DNA of 53,514 bases from Thermoplasmatota archaeon. GTDB taxonomy: Archaea > Thermoplasmatota > B47-G6 > B47-G6B > 47-G6. Numbering within the stretch: position 1 is the first letter of the stretch; each line of letters begins with the position of its first letter. The stretch covers positions 1-53,514 of the forward strand of contig JAPDJS010000008.1 in assembly GCA_029258975.1 (NCBI GenBank). Direction: 5' to 3'. Below the pieces are notes generated by a model. That model made no database searches. It had not been told where the DNA came from and was given only the letters and a program-made list of their open reading frames with translations. A program made the position numbers and the translations under genes. Positions 8,119 through 16,156 of this stretch are shown piece by piece.

Positions 8119-8834
8119 TATCAGGGGGTTTGGATTCAACAGTAGCGGCAGCTTATGCTAAAAGCAGGGGCTATGAAATATATGCTCTAACAATTATTTA
8201 TGGTCAAAAACATGAAAAGGAAATTGAAAGTGCAAAGAAGATAGCAAAGCATCTCGGTGCAAAGGAGCACAAAATAATTGAAGTACCCTTAAATAAAATC
8301 GGCGGAAGTGCATTGACAGATAAGGATATCGAAATTCCGGAAAGAAGAGGGCCAGAAGAGATAGGCGAAGAAATTCCACCCACATATGTGCCAGGCAGGA
8401 ATATTATTTTTATTAGCATCGCCGCATCATATGCCGAAGTTATTGGAGCAGAGGCCATCTTTTTGGGCGTGAATGCAATAGATTATAGCGGATATCCTGA
8501 TTGTAGGCCAGAGTTTATCCAAGCTATGGAAGAGGCTATTAGACTTGGCATGAAGACAGGGGTGGAGGGCAGACCTATAAAGATCGAGACACCACTTATA
8601 AAGCTTACAAAGGCAGAAATAGTAAAGCTAGGACATGAGTTAGGAGCACCACTACACTTGACATGGAGTTGTTATCGGGGCGGGGAAAAGGCTTGTGGGA
8701 GATGTGATAGTTGTATTTTGAGGCTTAAAGGCTTCTTAGAAGCAGGAATCCCAGATCCGATCGAGTACGAGTATTACCCCGAGTGGTATGTTGAGGGACT
8801 GAAACAAAAGGGAATAGAAATAACAAAAAGGTGA
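8091..8834 (+). CDS. queC: 7-cyano-7-deazaguanine synthase (QueC)
   Basis: A 247-residue PP-loop ATPase that converts 7-carboxy-7-deazaguanine to preQ0. The PP-loop SGGLDST is at about 11-17. YVPGRNIIF and LGVNAIDYSGYPDCRPEF are QueC signatures. The zinc-binding cysteines lie near the C-terminus (WSCYRGGEKACGRCDSC). The start lies inside queD (28-base overlap) and the end abuts queE, so the three are translationally linked. No separate tgtA or arcS gene is visible in the window. Confidence 0.93.
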   Translation: MAYKKAVCLISGGLDSTVAAAYAKSRGYEIYALTIIYGQKHEKEIESAKKIAKHLGAKEHKIIEVPLNKIGGSALTDKDIEIPERRGPEEIGEEIPPTYVPGRNIIFISIAASYAEVIGAEAIFLGVNAIDYSGYPDCRPEFIQAMEEAIRLGMKTGVEGRPIKIETPLIKLTKAEIVKLGHELGAPLHLTWSCYRGGEKACGRCDSCILRLKGFLEAGIPDPIEYEYYPEWYVEGLKQKGIEITKR

Positions 8835-8839
8835 GGATC

Positions 8840-9574
8840 ATGGCCTTTGTTTATGAAATATTTTCTTCGATACAAGGTGAGGGACCACTAGTAGGCAAAA
8901 GACAAATTTTTGTAAGGTTTGCGGGATGTCCTTTGCGTTGCTATTATTGTGACACGAAGTATGCATACCAAATCCCAAAATTTTCCATTATTATTGCAAG
9001 GGGGAAGAAGTATGTGAGAAAAAACCCTCTTAGTGGGGAAACCATTCTTCAAATAGTAAAGAGTCTCGAAACTCCAGACTTGCATTCTATATCCTTTACT
9101 GGAGGAGAACCCCTTATTCAAGAAGATCTTCCAGAGATTTTGTCACTTGTTAACGGAGAGGGCTATAGAACTTTTTTAGAAACTGCAGGATATCCTAGCG
9201 ATCTTGTCCAAAAAATAGCAGACTTTGTTGATTATGCTTCTGTAGATATAAAGTTGCCATCCCACAAGGCTCATAAAAACCCCAGAGAGGTTATTGATAG
9301 TGAATTAAGAGCAATAAAAATTCTCCATGAGGCGGGCGCTGAGGTATATGTGAAAATTGTGGTTACTGAAGAAACGACTTCTGATGAAATTTTAAACGCA
9401 ATAGACGTCTTAGAACCTCTTGACATTGAAGTGATCCTTCAGCCCGTATCGTCAAATTCTCACATAAGCGTTCCTATAGAAAAGCTTTTGAGGATATCCG
9501 AAGAACTGGGTACGATTTTTGGACACGAAATTAGAATATTACCTCAGGTTCATAAACTAATTGGATTAAAATAA
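8840..9574 (+). CDS. queE: 7-carboxy-7-deazaguanine synthase, radical SAM (QueE)
   Basis: A 244-residue radical-SAM enzyme that rearranges carboxytetrahydropterin to CDG. The N-terminal EIFSSIQGEG and the cluster-binding CPLRCYYC (CxxxCxxC) preceding DTKYAY are diagnostic, and TGGEPL follows. The ATG at 8840 is favoured because AGGTGAGG directly precedes it and overlaps the queC stop; a GTG at 8831 lies in that Shine-Dalgarno. Last gene of the operon, convergent with the small L40e gene 23 bases downstream. Confidence 0.92.
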   Translation: MAFVYEIFSSIQGEGPLVGKRQIFVRFAGCPLRCYYCDTKYAYQIPKFSIIIARGKKYVRKNPLSGETILQIVKSLETPDLHSISFTGGEPLIQEDLPEILSLVNGEGYRTFLETAGYPSDLVQKIADFVDYASVDIKLPSHKAHKNPREVIDSELRAIKILHEAGAEVYVKIVVTEETTSDEILNAIDVLEPLDIEVILQPVSSNSHISVPIEKLLRISEELGTIFGHEIRILPQVHKLIGLK

Positions 9575-9597
9575 TTGGGGGAAAACAGGGAATTACT

Positions 9598-9747
9598 TTA
9601 TCTACCTCCTCTGGGTTCCTTAGCTTTTGGCCTTAGCTTCGTTGATCCACAGCGTCTACATCTCTTAGCACCAGGAGGGTTTCTTGCAGAACACTTCATG
9701 CATATGTACTTGTTTAACAACCTTGCTTCTGCTTCTGGGAATGACAT
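9598..9747 (-). CDS. rpl40e: Ribosomal protein L40e (49 residues)
   Basis: A 49-codon gene too short for most gene callers. It begins [20 protein letters not shown], followed by a zinc ribbon whose cysteines lie in C-M-K-C and C-R-R-C, and ends in a basic tail ([13 protein letters not shown]). This is the archaeal L40e pattern: [17 protein letters not shown]. It binds zinc and sits on the large ribosomal subunit. AAGGTGAGG lies 5 bases before the ATG, and a TATA box lies upstream at about 9795-9808. Convergent with queE. A longer open frame on the opposite strand here is a shadow. Confidence 0.93.
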   Translation of the reverse strand: MSFPEAEARLLNKYICMKCSARNPPGAKRCRRCGSTKLRPKAKEPRGGR

Positions 9748-9794
9748 TGATCCTCACCTTAATATGAATATTCGGTTAGGAATAACTATCGGGC

Positions 9795-9808
9795 TGTTAT
9801 ATAATTTT
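9795..9808 (-). promoter_or_regulatory. TATA-box promoter of rpl40e
   Basis: On the minus strand AAAATTATATAAC reads as a TATA element with its start expected near 9775. That gives a leader of about 28 bases containing the L40e Shine-Dalgarno. Confidence 0.55.
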
Positions 9809-9952
9809 CGAGGAGTTTTAACTGATAAAAAATAAGAATAGTAACTATAGGCAGACATAGTAATTGTTTAGAATATTTTTACTTGATCGTATGCCTGTTA
9901 AAAGGCAAAAACTATTTATTAAAGAAAAATAATGTGAAGGTAAAAGTTTTGC

Positions 9953-10957
9953 TCACTCCTCCCCCCTTAATATCCTCGCAGCGAGCTCTGGTGGTGTGGG
10001 GTTAATGTAGAATCCAGTTCCCCACTCAAATCCTGCAATTCTTGTGAGTTTAGGCATAATTTCTATATGCCAATGGAAGTACTCATAAGGCTTTCCATCG
10101 CTTGGGGCAGTGTGTAGCATTAAGTTGTATGGAGGATCCCCTACTTTCTCTCTAATAGCTCCCAAAGTGAACTTTAGTACGTCTGCAAGAGCCTCTATTT
10201 CTCCATCTCTTATGTTTTCAAAGTATGGCTCATGTCTTTTGGGTAGAATCCAAACTTCAAAAGGCACTCTAGCGGCGTATGGGGATATAACGATAAAACC
10301 ATCGTTTTCATAGACAACACGATCTTTTCTAGATTTTTCTTCATCAATTATCATGTCGTAAATGCATAAGCCACCGGTATCCCAATAGAAGCTTTTTGAG
10401 GATTCAAGCTCCTCTAGTAACCTTTTAGGAATAATTGGTAAGGCAATTATTTGGGAGTGTGGATGGCTTAAGGAAGCTCCTGCTTCAGGTCTATAATTCT
10501 TGAAGAGCATTACGTATCTTATCCTTTCGTCTGATCCGAGCGTAGCAACCCTGTCTTGCCATACTTTAATAAGATCTTTTATCTCGTCAATAGATCTATC
10601 GGGAAGCTCCTTGAAATGATCTGTAGTTTCAATGATAACCTCGTGATACCCAAAGCCGTCGATAGAATAGAATATGTGGTTTGCATGGATTATAGGCTCT
10701 AGATCGCTTTTTAATGCTGGAAATTTGTTAGGCACTACTCTTATTTTCCATCCAGGAGTGTTAGGCGCAGTACCCTTCTCTCTAATGGCGTATGTCTCTG
10801 GTGGCGTCATTTTTTCATTTCCAGGACAGAAAGGACAATTTTTCGTATCTTTATTAAGTTCTTCTCTTGGAAGTTTGAAGTCGTGGGGTCTTTTTGCCCT
10901 TTCCGTTGCAATTACAATCCATCTGTTAATAATGTAGTCTTTCCTTAGCTCTGACAT
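9953..10957 (-). CDS. galT: Galactose-1-phosphate uridylyltransferase
   Basis: A 334-residue HIT-superfamily nucleotidyltransferase that exchanges UMP between UDP-glucose and galactose-1-phosphate. The zinc site CPFCPGN (about residue 41) and the active-site motif SHPHSQIIALP with the nucleophilic histidine are present, and the second half carries FHWHIEIMPKLTR. The ATG at 10957 is perfectly spaced from GGAGGTGA; the GTG six codons upstream contains that Shine-Dalgarno and is unlikely. It starts 1 base after the GH57 stop and is the last gene of the tpiA operon. Confidence 0.92.
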   Translation of the reverse strand: MSELRKDYIINRWIVIATERAKRPHDFKLPREELNKDTKNCPFCPGNEKMTPPETYAIREKGTAPNTPGWKIRVVPNKFPALKSDLEPIIHANHIFYSIDGFGYHEVIIETTDHFKELPDRSIDEIKDLIKVWQDRVATLGSDERIRYVMLFKNYRPEAGASLSHPHSQIIALPIIPKRLLEELESSKSFYWDTGGLCIYDMIIDEEKSRKDRVVYENDGFIVISPYAARVPFEVWILPKRHEPYFENIRDGEIEALADVLKFTLGAIREKVGDPPYNLMLHTAPSDGKPYEYFHWHIEIMPKLTRIAGFEWGTGFYINPTPPELAARILRGEE

Positions 10958-10958
10958 T

Positions 10959-12698
10959 TTATTCACCTCCTTCACAGTAGTCCTTCACACGCCAATCAGC
11001 AAAATACTCACCCGGAATGTGTCCAGTGTTTGGAGTTACGTCCTCTGGAAAGTCTATATCAAAAAGAGACTCTTTCTCATGCATGAGAGCGTAATATGCT
11101 CCCCTGGATATTGCGTTAATACTAGCCTCAAAGCTATCTGGATATGAAGATTTTAACGAAACTAGCCAAGCCTTATGAGAACTTTCCCAACCTTCTATGC
11201 TATCTATCAGGTGTAATGAATATGTTTTGTAGGCCTTCTCAAAGTCCAATAGCTCACTAAGCGCATTTTTTAAATGATTTTGAAAATATGAGTCTCCAAG
11301 TATATAAGCCGCTCTATGTGCATCGATAATTGCAGATGCCAATAAAGATCCTGCTTGAAATGTGACACGGGTGTCCATAACCTCCCAAAATCTCGGACAA
11401 CTTTTTGTTGCCATTAAGGCTTCGTAGTATCCCCTAAGTACATAGAGAGCGACGTTATCGTCCCCCTCGTAATTCTTTAAGACAAAATCCTTCGATACAA
11501 ATTTTTGACCTAATAAAGTACTTGCATAGTGAGGAAATGCCAATACGAAATATCTCGTTATGGACGATCTCAACCCCAATTTTTCGATGAGGGATCTTAT
11601 TAGAACTAGAATATTATTCTGAAGCAAAAGCAAAGCGTACTTCCATAATTGGGATATTTTTTTACCATTGATTGTTTTAGCATATGCTTTGAAATCAGAC
11701 CTTCTAAGGCCTAACCATCTGCTATCTAATGATTGTCCATTGTCAACGTCAGAGAATCCAGACCAGCTACTCCAATCTATAAGCTCCAAGTACCACGATT
11801 TGCACTCATCAGAGCTTTCCGTATTTAATTTCTCTTTTATGAATTCTCCTACGGACTTAACTTTAATGTTACTCTCTAGAAGTCTGTTTAATATTTTAAC
11901 AAATTTAGAAATCCTTTTTGGGGAATAAAATAACGTTTCAAGATCTGTTGATAGGAGGTGGAGGTAAGAGACACCGTCTAACTCTTTCTTAGGGTCTTTA
12001 GTTTTTATTATTTCTGAGGCTATTGTAACGTCGTCCATGAGGTCAAAAGAAAAGGCGTTACTAAGAATACGATCCCTAAAGTGTCCAAAAACGTTTGTAT
12101 TTTTTATTTTGTTGCATGAATACAAATACAATTTATTAGAAGTTATAACTTGCATCTCATCTCCAATTATATAGAGCTGTTTGTCAACGCGCTCAGACAA
12201 CAGTTTTATCGAACTTATTGTGACAACAGCCTCCGGAAACCAAACTCCTATGGGGGTTTTTTCAGAGACTAGAGGGTCATAAAATGAGATCATGATATCC
12301 ATAACATCTTTTGCAATCTCTTGAGGATAATGAGGGACGATAGGGTGAAAAGGAAAGGTCAATACAACCTCAAAGAGCCCCTCCTCAAAAGCTCTTATAA
12401 ACTCATTAAAAGTAGCACGATAATGCTGAGCGAGCATGTCCAGCGTTTGCGGCTCTACATCTACTGAGAAGCCTTTTGAATCAAATGTTGTGATGCTTTC
12501 TACAAGATTTTTAAATTGGGAATATAATTTTAGCATTAGCTTTGTCCAATTCTCTCCCGAGTATTTGATTCCTTCCACATCCAACGATACTGGTGAGCGC
12601 CTCTCTTTGAATCTTATGGGTCTTTCAGGAGAATCATGGATTCTATAAAGCACATCTCCTGGTTGGTATCCGTGGAAGTGCCATGTGAAGAGCTTCAT
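10959..12698 (-). CDS. Glycoside hydrolase family 57 protein (alpha-glucan active, subgroup uncertain)
   Basis: A 579-residue protein with GH57 (beta/alpha)7-barrel marks. Motif 1 is the atypical WHFHGYQPGD (6-15). FPFHPIVPHYPQE (115-127) matches motif 2, and GVWFPEAVV (151-159) carries the probable nucleophile Glu156. There is no signal peptide, so it acts in the cytosol, where GH57 enzymes trim or transfer alpha-glucan chains. Its ATG overlaps the stop of the sugar kinase gene (ATGA). The neighbours suggest intracellular polysaccharide use. Hydrolase versus transferase, and the substrate, cannot be decided from the sequence. Confidence 0.8.
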   Translation of the reverse strand: MKLFTWHFHGYQPGDVLYRIHDSPERPIRFKERRSPVSLDVEGIKYSGENWTKLMLKLYSQFKNLVESITTFDSKGFSVDVEPQTLDMLAQHYRATFNEFIRAFEEGLFEVVLTFPFHPIVPHYPQEIAKDVMDIMISFYDPLVSEKTPIGVWFPEAVVTISSIKLLSERVDKQLYIIGDEMQVITSNKLYLYSCNKIKNTNVFGHFRDRILSNAFSFDLMDDVTIASEIIKTKDPKKELDGVSYLHLLSTDLETLFYSPKRISKFVKILNRLLESNIKVKSVGEFIKEKLNTESSDECKSWYLELIDWSSWSGFSDVDNGQSLDSRWLGLRRSDFKAYAKTINGKKISQLWKYALLLLQNNILVLIRSLIEKLGLRSSITRYFVLAFPHYASTLLGQKFVSKDFVLKNYEGDDNVALYVLRGYYEALMATKSCPRFWEVMDTRVTFQAGSLLASAIIDAHRAAYILGDSYFQNHLKNALSELLDFEKAYKTYSLHLIDSIEGWESSHKAWLVSLKSSYPDSFEASINAISRGAYYALMHEKESLFDIDFPEDVTPNTGHIPGEYFADWRVKDYCEGGE

Positions 12699-14023
12699 TC
12701 AAACACCTCCTGGGCCAGGAACCCAAAAGTAGAGATAGTGTCTCCCAGCCCTACTGTGGATTTTGGATGAGGTACAATTAGCGTAGGTATAGCCACAAAA
12801 AGAACATCGTCCAAGACAGTATTAGAGATCTCTTTAGCAAGCTGAAAATGCTTTTCGTAAATAAATGTATTTTTAGGAATAGAACATTTTTCTGGAAAAA
12901 CGTCACCATAATAAGCTTTTATTGCTGCAAATGCCGAGGCCGTCATGAGACATTGTGGGCACGTAGTTTTGTATTTTCCGTCTTTCCTTAGGGCTTCTAT
13001 GTATAACCCATAAGTGTGAAATTGTATTCTATCTGCAGAAGTCTTCTCAAGAAGTAATGTTAGTGCTGCAGTAACATTTTCAGGGACAATATTGGTCAAT
13101 ATGGAATCTCCCAGCGATTTATCATATAGAGATACGAAAAGTGAAAGCTCAACCTCGTTCATTCCTATGCTGCTTACATTGCTAAGAATTCTTCTTACAA
13201 TCTCTTTCCTCACGTCTTTGTACAGCGTATATGCAACCTCCGTGTGGGTTTTTACCCCAGCATCATTTAGCAATTTTAGAAAGATCTCTCCCTTTTTCAA
13301 GGCCTCTCGATAGTTTATTTCTGGTGTAAGTAAGTGATGGCCAGAAATAATGGCATGAGAAACATTTTTTGCTATAAGATCTATGTTTTCTAAGTATTCT
13401 GGATCTATGTAGAACTTAGTGTTTAAATCATCATATGAAACAATAAGTCTATTTTCCCTTGGAGCAGAGTAAACACTTTCGCAGACATTTATTGAAAATC
13501 CTCGAGGATACTCTAAAATCCAATGAATTAGATCCCTATCGTCTTCTCTTGGGACTATTCTCCTTATTTCACCATTTTCTATAATTTTGAGACTCTTTTC
13601 AAGAACGTTAATCTGTTTTTTACTTCTACTTGGAACGTGAATGATAGTATTTATCCCAAATCTCGCTAATATGTTGCCTATAATGCCTACAGGACCTCCA
13701 ACGCGCAGTTCATAGTTCTTTACGTGTTTGAAGAAAAAATCCTGAATTGCGGCATTCAAGGTTATTACTTCGGCTGCATTACCAGTTTTTATACTCTCTA
13801 TCAACCACCTTTTTAGATCCCCAAGCGTATGTATTCTCTCTGGGAGATTCTCCGGTATATCGTCACACGTGTCAAATAAGCTCTCTATTAATTCGGGATT
13901 ATCTTTTAAGTAAACAATAGCGTCGATGTTAGCATTAAATCCCAAAAATACGCCTTTGATTTTTATAATCCCTTTCAAAAAATTTTTTAGAGACAACGAA
14001 TAATCTTCAAGGGTTATTCCCAT
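12695..14023 (-). CDS. ADP-dependent sugar kinase (ADP-glucokinase/phosphofructokinase family)
   Basis: About 442 residues, the usual length of the ADP-dependent kinase family, which uses ADP to phosphorylate glucose or fructose-6-phosphate in modified glycolysis. Visible marks are GFNANIDAI (substrate side, N-terminal), GGPVGIIGN, GHHLL, HTEVAY, GMNEVEL and the C-terminal anion-hole/catalytic segment STVGLGDT with the catalytic Asp. I cannot decide glucokinase versus phosphofructokinase. The ATG at 14023 is used although its Shine-Dalgarno is weak; a GTG three codons upstream is possible. It lies between tpiA and GH57 in one operon. Confidence 0.82.
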   Translation of the reverse strand: MGITLEDYSLSLKNFLKGIIKIKGVFLGFNANIDAIVYLKDNPELIESLFDTCDDIPENLPERIHTLGDLKRWLIESIKTGNAAEVITLNAAIQDFFFKHVKNYELRVGGPVGIIGNILARFGINTIIHVPSRSKKQINVLEKSLKIIENGEIRRIVPREDDRDLIHWILEYPRGFSINVCESVYSAPRENRLIVSYDDLNTKFYIDPEYLENIDLIAKNVSHAIISGHHLLTPEINYREALKKGEIFLKLLNDAGVKTHTEVAYTLYKDVRKEIVRRILSNVSSIGMNEVELSLFVSLYDKSLGDSILTNIVPENVTAALTLLLEKTSADRIQFHTYGLYIEALRKDGKYKTTCPQCLMTASAFAAIKAYYGDVFPEKCSIPKNTFIYEKHFQLAKEISNTVLDDVLFVAIPTLIVPHPKSTVGLGDTISTFGFLAQEVFE

Positions 14024-14052
14024 TGTTACCACGTTTGTGGTAATTTCTGGTA

Positions 14053-14736
14053 TTATAGAACACTTACTAGATCTCTAAGGAAGCTTTTGGGGTCTTTAGC
14101 TTTAACAAACCCAGAAGCAAGCAGAACACCATCAGTACCCAGCTCAATAGCTTTTTTCACGTCTTCTTTTCTTTTGATCCCAGCACCTGTGAGTATTCTC
14201 ACTTTGTCGCTTATATTAGATACACCCTCGACAACACGGGTTATGATTTCAGGTTTAGCTGTCGTAACCGAGACGTCGCCTCCAATAAGCTCTGGAGGCT
14301 CTATTGCTATAAAGTTAGGCTCAAGGGCAGCGGCTGCTAAAGAAGTCTCATATACGTCTGTACAGACAATTGAAACCAAATCAAGAGTTTTGGCTTTTTG
14401 AACTAAATAATTTATATCTGCCAATTTTAGACGATGTTCTGAGTGGTTTATTAATGATCCAATAGCGCCAGCACCTTTTACAGCCTCTAAGGGTATGAAA
14501 CCTGTTGCGGCACCAGCCTCTATAGGGTCTGCGTGTTGTGCGATAACGGGTATTTTCACGTTTTTTGCAACGTATGAGAGATGATATTGTGGTGGTGCAA
14601 CAATAATTGAGACCCCGCTTTCTTCTGAGACCTCTTCTGCAATTAGAGCGTATTTAAGGGCGTCATCGGCATCTAAAACATGAGGATAGGCTTTTAGGTT
14701 GAGCACGATGATTGGAATCTTGACATTGTATAACAT
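14053..14736 (-). CDS. tpiA: Triosephosphate isomerase, archaeal short form
   Basis: A 227-residue protein, matching the short tetrameric archaeal TPI. Substrate and catalytic residues are visible: Asn/Lys in VLNLKAY (about 13-15), the electrophilic His in NHSEHR (about 97), the base Glu in AIEPPELIGG (about 145) and the phosphate loop LTGAGIKRKED. It interconverts dihydroxyacetone phosphate and glyceraldehyde-3-phosphate. First gene of the minus-strand operon tpiA-sugar kinase-GH57-galT, with GGGGGT before its ATG. Confidence 0.95.
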   Translation of the reverse strand: MLYNVKIPIIVLNLKAYPHVLDADDALKYALIAEEVSEESGVSIIVAPPQYHLSYVAKNVKIPVIAQHADPIEAGAATGFIPLEAVKGAGAIGSLINHSEHRLKLADINYLVQKAKTLDLVSIVCTDVYETSLAAAALEPNFIAIEPPELIGGDVSVTTAKPEIITRVVEGVSNISDKVRILTGAGIKRKEDVKKAIELGTDGVLLASGFVKAKDPKSFLRDLVSVL

Positions 14737-14790
14737 ACTAATAACCCCCGTATAGCATGCTCATCTATACTCAACAAAATAGTAGCTTCC

Positions 14791-14806
14791 CACTTGGATA
14801 TAAGTG
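14791..14806 (-). promoter_or_regulatory. Promoter/possible operator of the tpiA operon
   Basis: The dyad CACTT-GGATAT-AAGTG (arms of 5, spacer 6) overlaps a minus-strand TATA-like CTTATATCC about 60 bases upstream of tpiA. A repressor bound here would block the promoter. Nothing identifies the regulator. Confidence 0.35.
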
Positions 14807-14951
14807 TTACTCAATCTAGACGCATGAGGAAGGAACCCCCTTACTCATAATTGTGCCCATTTTAAGGAAAAATACTCATATATTTTCCAAGTTTTATATA
14901 CAATGTTAAGTGTTTATCATATTCTCTCGATAAGGACTGGTGAAGGTTTAT

Positions 14952-15569
14952 ATGGCCACTATAATTTCGGGCGTAAAGGGAGAATCTACAATTAGCATGA
15001 GTGTTAGGGATATTATTGCTACGTTAAAGGACGTATCTGAATTAATGTTGGATCTTAGTTTATCTTCAATAATATTCAGAGATGAAGAGATGGCAAGCGA
15101 AGTACTAAAGCTTGAGATAGTTGTAGATAGACTATTAGAAGATTTGGCTATAAAAGTGATGCTTTCAGCAAGATCTGTTGAAGATGCGAAAGACATGTTA
15201 CCATTCTTGAGTATTGCAGAAATGATTAGATCTATATCGAATTCAGCTGCGGATATAGCAAATATAGTCCTACAAGGGAAATCTAACCTGAGAGAAATCC
15301 CCAAAGTAATATCGGAGTTCGAGGGATTGATAGCAATACTAAAAGTTCAAAAAGGATCATATGTTGACGGAAAAAGGCTTGATGAGTCTCTAATTGAGAC
15401 AAGAACTGGCCTCAGAGTTATTGCAATAAGAAGGGGCGATGTATGGATTTTTGGTCCTGAAGGCGACGAAATACTCCATGCTGGTGACACTATAGTGGTT
15501 AGGGGTTATAGAAAGGGTCTTGATCTTTTGAGGACAATGTGTACAGAACACGAGGTGGAGTTCAAATGA
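14952..15569 (+). CDS. PhoU-like helical plus TrkA_C (RCK_C) domain protein
   Basis: A 205-residue protein. The N-terminal ~125 residues form long helices resembling a PhoU half-domain, with heptad-like spacing in LKLEIVVDRLLEDLAIKVMLS. The C-terminal ~80 residues match a TrkA_C ligand-sensing domain (RTGLRVIAIRRGDVWIFGPEGDEILHAGDTIVVRG). In other archaea such pairs sit beside magnesium or potassium transport proteins and probably sense ligand to gate them. Here no channel gene is adjacent. The ATG at 14952 follows GGTGA by 8 bases; a TATA-like TTTTATATAC lies at about 14890-14900. It overlaps the next paralogue by 4 bases. Confidence 0.75.
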   Translation: MATIISGVKGESTISMSVRDIIATLKDVSELMLDLSLSSIIFRDEEMASEVLKLEIVVDRLLEDLAIKVMLSARSVEDAKDMLPFLSIAEMIRSISNSAADIANIVLQGKSNLREIPKVISEFEGLIAILKVQKGSYVDGKRLDESLIETRTGLRVIAIRRGDVWIFGPEGDEILHAGDTIVVRGYRKGLDLLRTMCTEHEVEFK

Positions 15570-16156
15570 GCAAGAGACTTAGCAAGTCTCTTAAAACTCT
15601 GATGACTAACACACGATTAATAGTGGATCTGGCATATTCAGCTTTAATATATAAGGCAGAGGAAATTATTCCTGAAATAATAAATTTAGAGGACTATATA
15701 GATAGCGGATTTAGGGAGTTATTTGAAAGATTACTAGAGGAATATAAATCTGGGACAATATCTCGGGATGAGGCATATGCGTATATGACGTTTGCAAGAA
15801 GTCTTGAAGAAATAGCTGACTCGGCTTATATTCTAGCTAAAAATCTTCTTCACGGGTATAAACCCCACCCCATTATTAAAACAATAATCGAAGAATCTGA
15901 AACCTCTTTAACGGTTTTATATGTGCCAATAGGATCAAGGGCCGTAAATAAGTCTATAGGAGATATCATTGAGAAGTACGGTAGAGGCGTCGAAATAATA
16001 GCTGTTAAGACTGGTGAACACTGGATTTACAAGCCTGACGAAAAGTTTACTATCAAAGAAGGGGACTTGCTTATTGTTAAAGGAAGTGAAGAAAGCTTAG
16101 ATTCATTTAGACAAGAAATAGGGGCTGAAGAAGTCTTGGAGGAGGGGGAGGACTAA
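15566..16156 (+). CDS. Second PhoU-like/TrkA_C protein (paralogue)
   Basis: A 196-residue paralogue of the preceding gene with the same order: helical PhoU-like half (about 1-110), then TrkA_C (GDIIEKYGRGVEIIAVKTGEHW, ending in GDLLIVKGSEESL). The ATG at 15566 overlaps the upstream stop (ATGA) and has GAGGTGGAG before it, so the two proteins are probably made in equal amounts and form a heteromer. The stop overlaps the start of the nucleotidyltransferase gene by one base. The transport partner is not in the window. Confidence 0.75.
   Translation: MSKRLSKSLKTLMTNTRLIVDLAYSALIYKAEEIIPEIINLEDYIDSGFRELFERLLEEYKSGTISRDEAYAYMTFARSLEEIADSAYILAKNLLHGYKPHPIIKTIIEESETSLTVLYVPIGSRAVNKSIGDIIEKYGRGVEIIAVKTGEHWIYKPDEKFTIKEGDLLIVKGSEESLDSFRQEIGAEEVLEEGED

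Noticed and set aside
9575..9835. 86-codon plus-strand frame after queE
   Set aside because: It starts with TTG without a Shine-Dalgarno, resembles nothing, and lies opposite the clear L40e gene.
10958..10975. GTG start six codons upstream for galT
   Set aside because: The extension contains the GGAGGTGA Shine-Dalgarno that serves the ATG at 10957 and overlaps the GH57 stop region.
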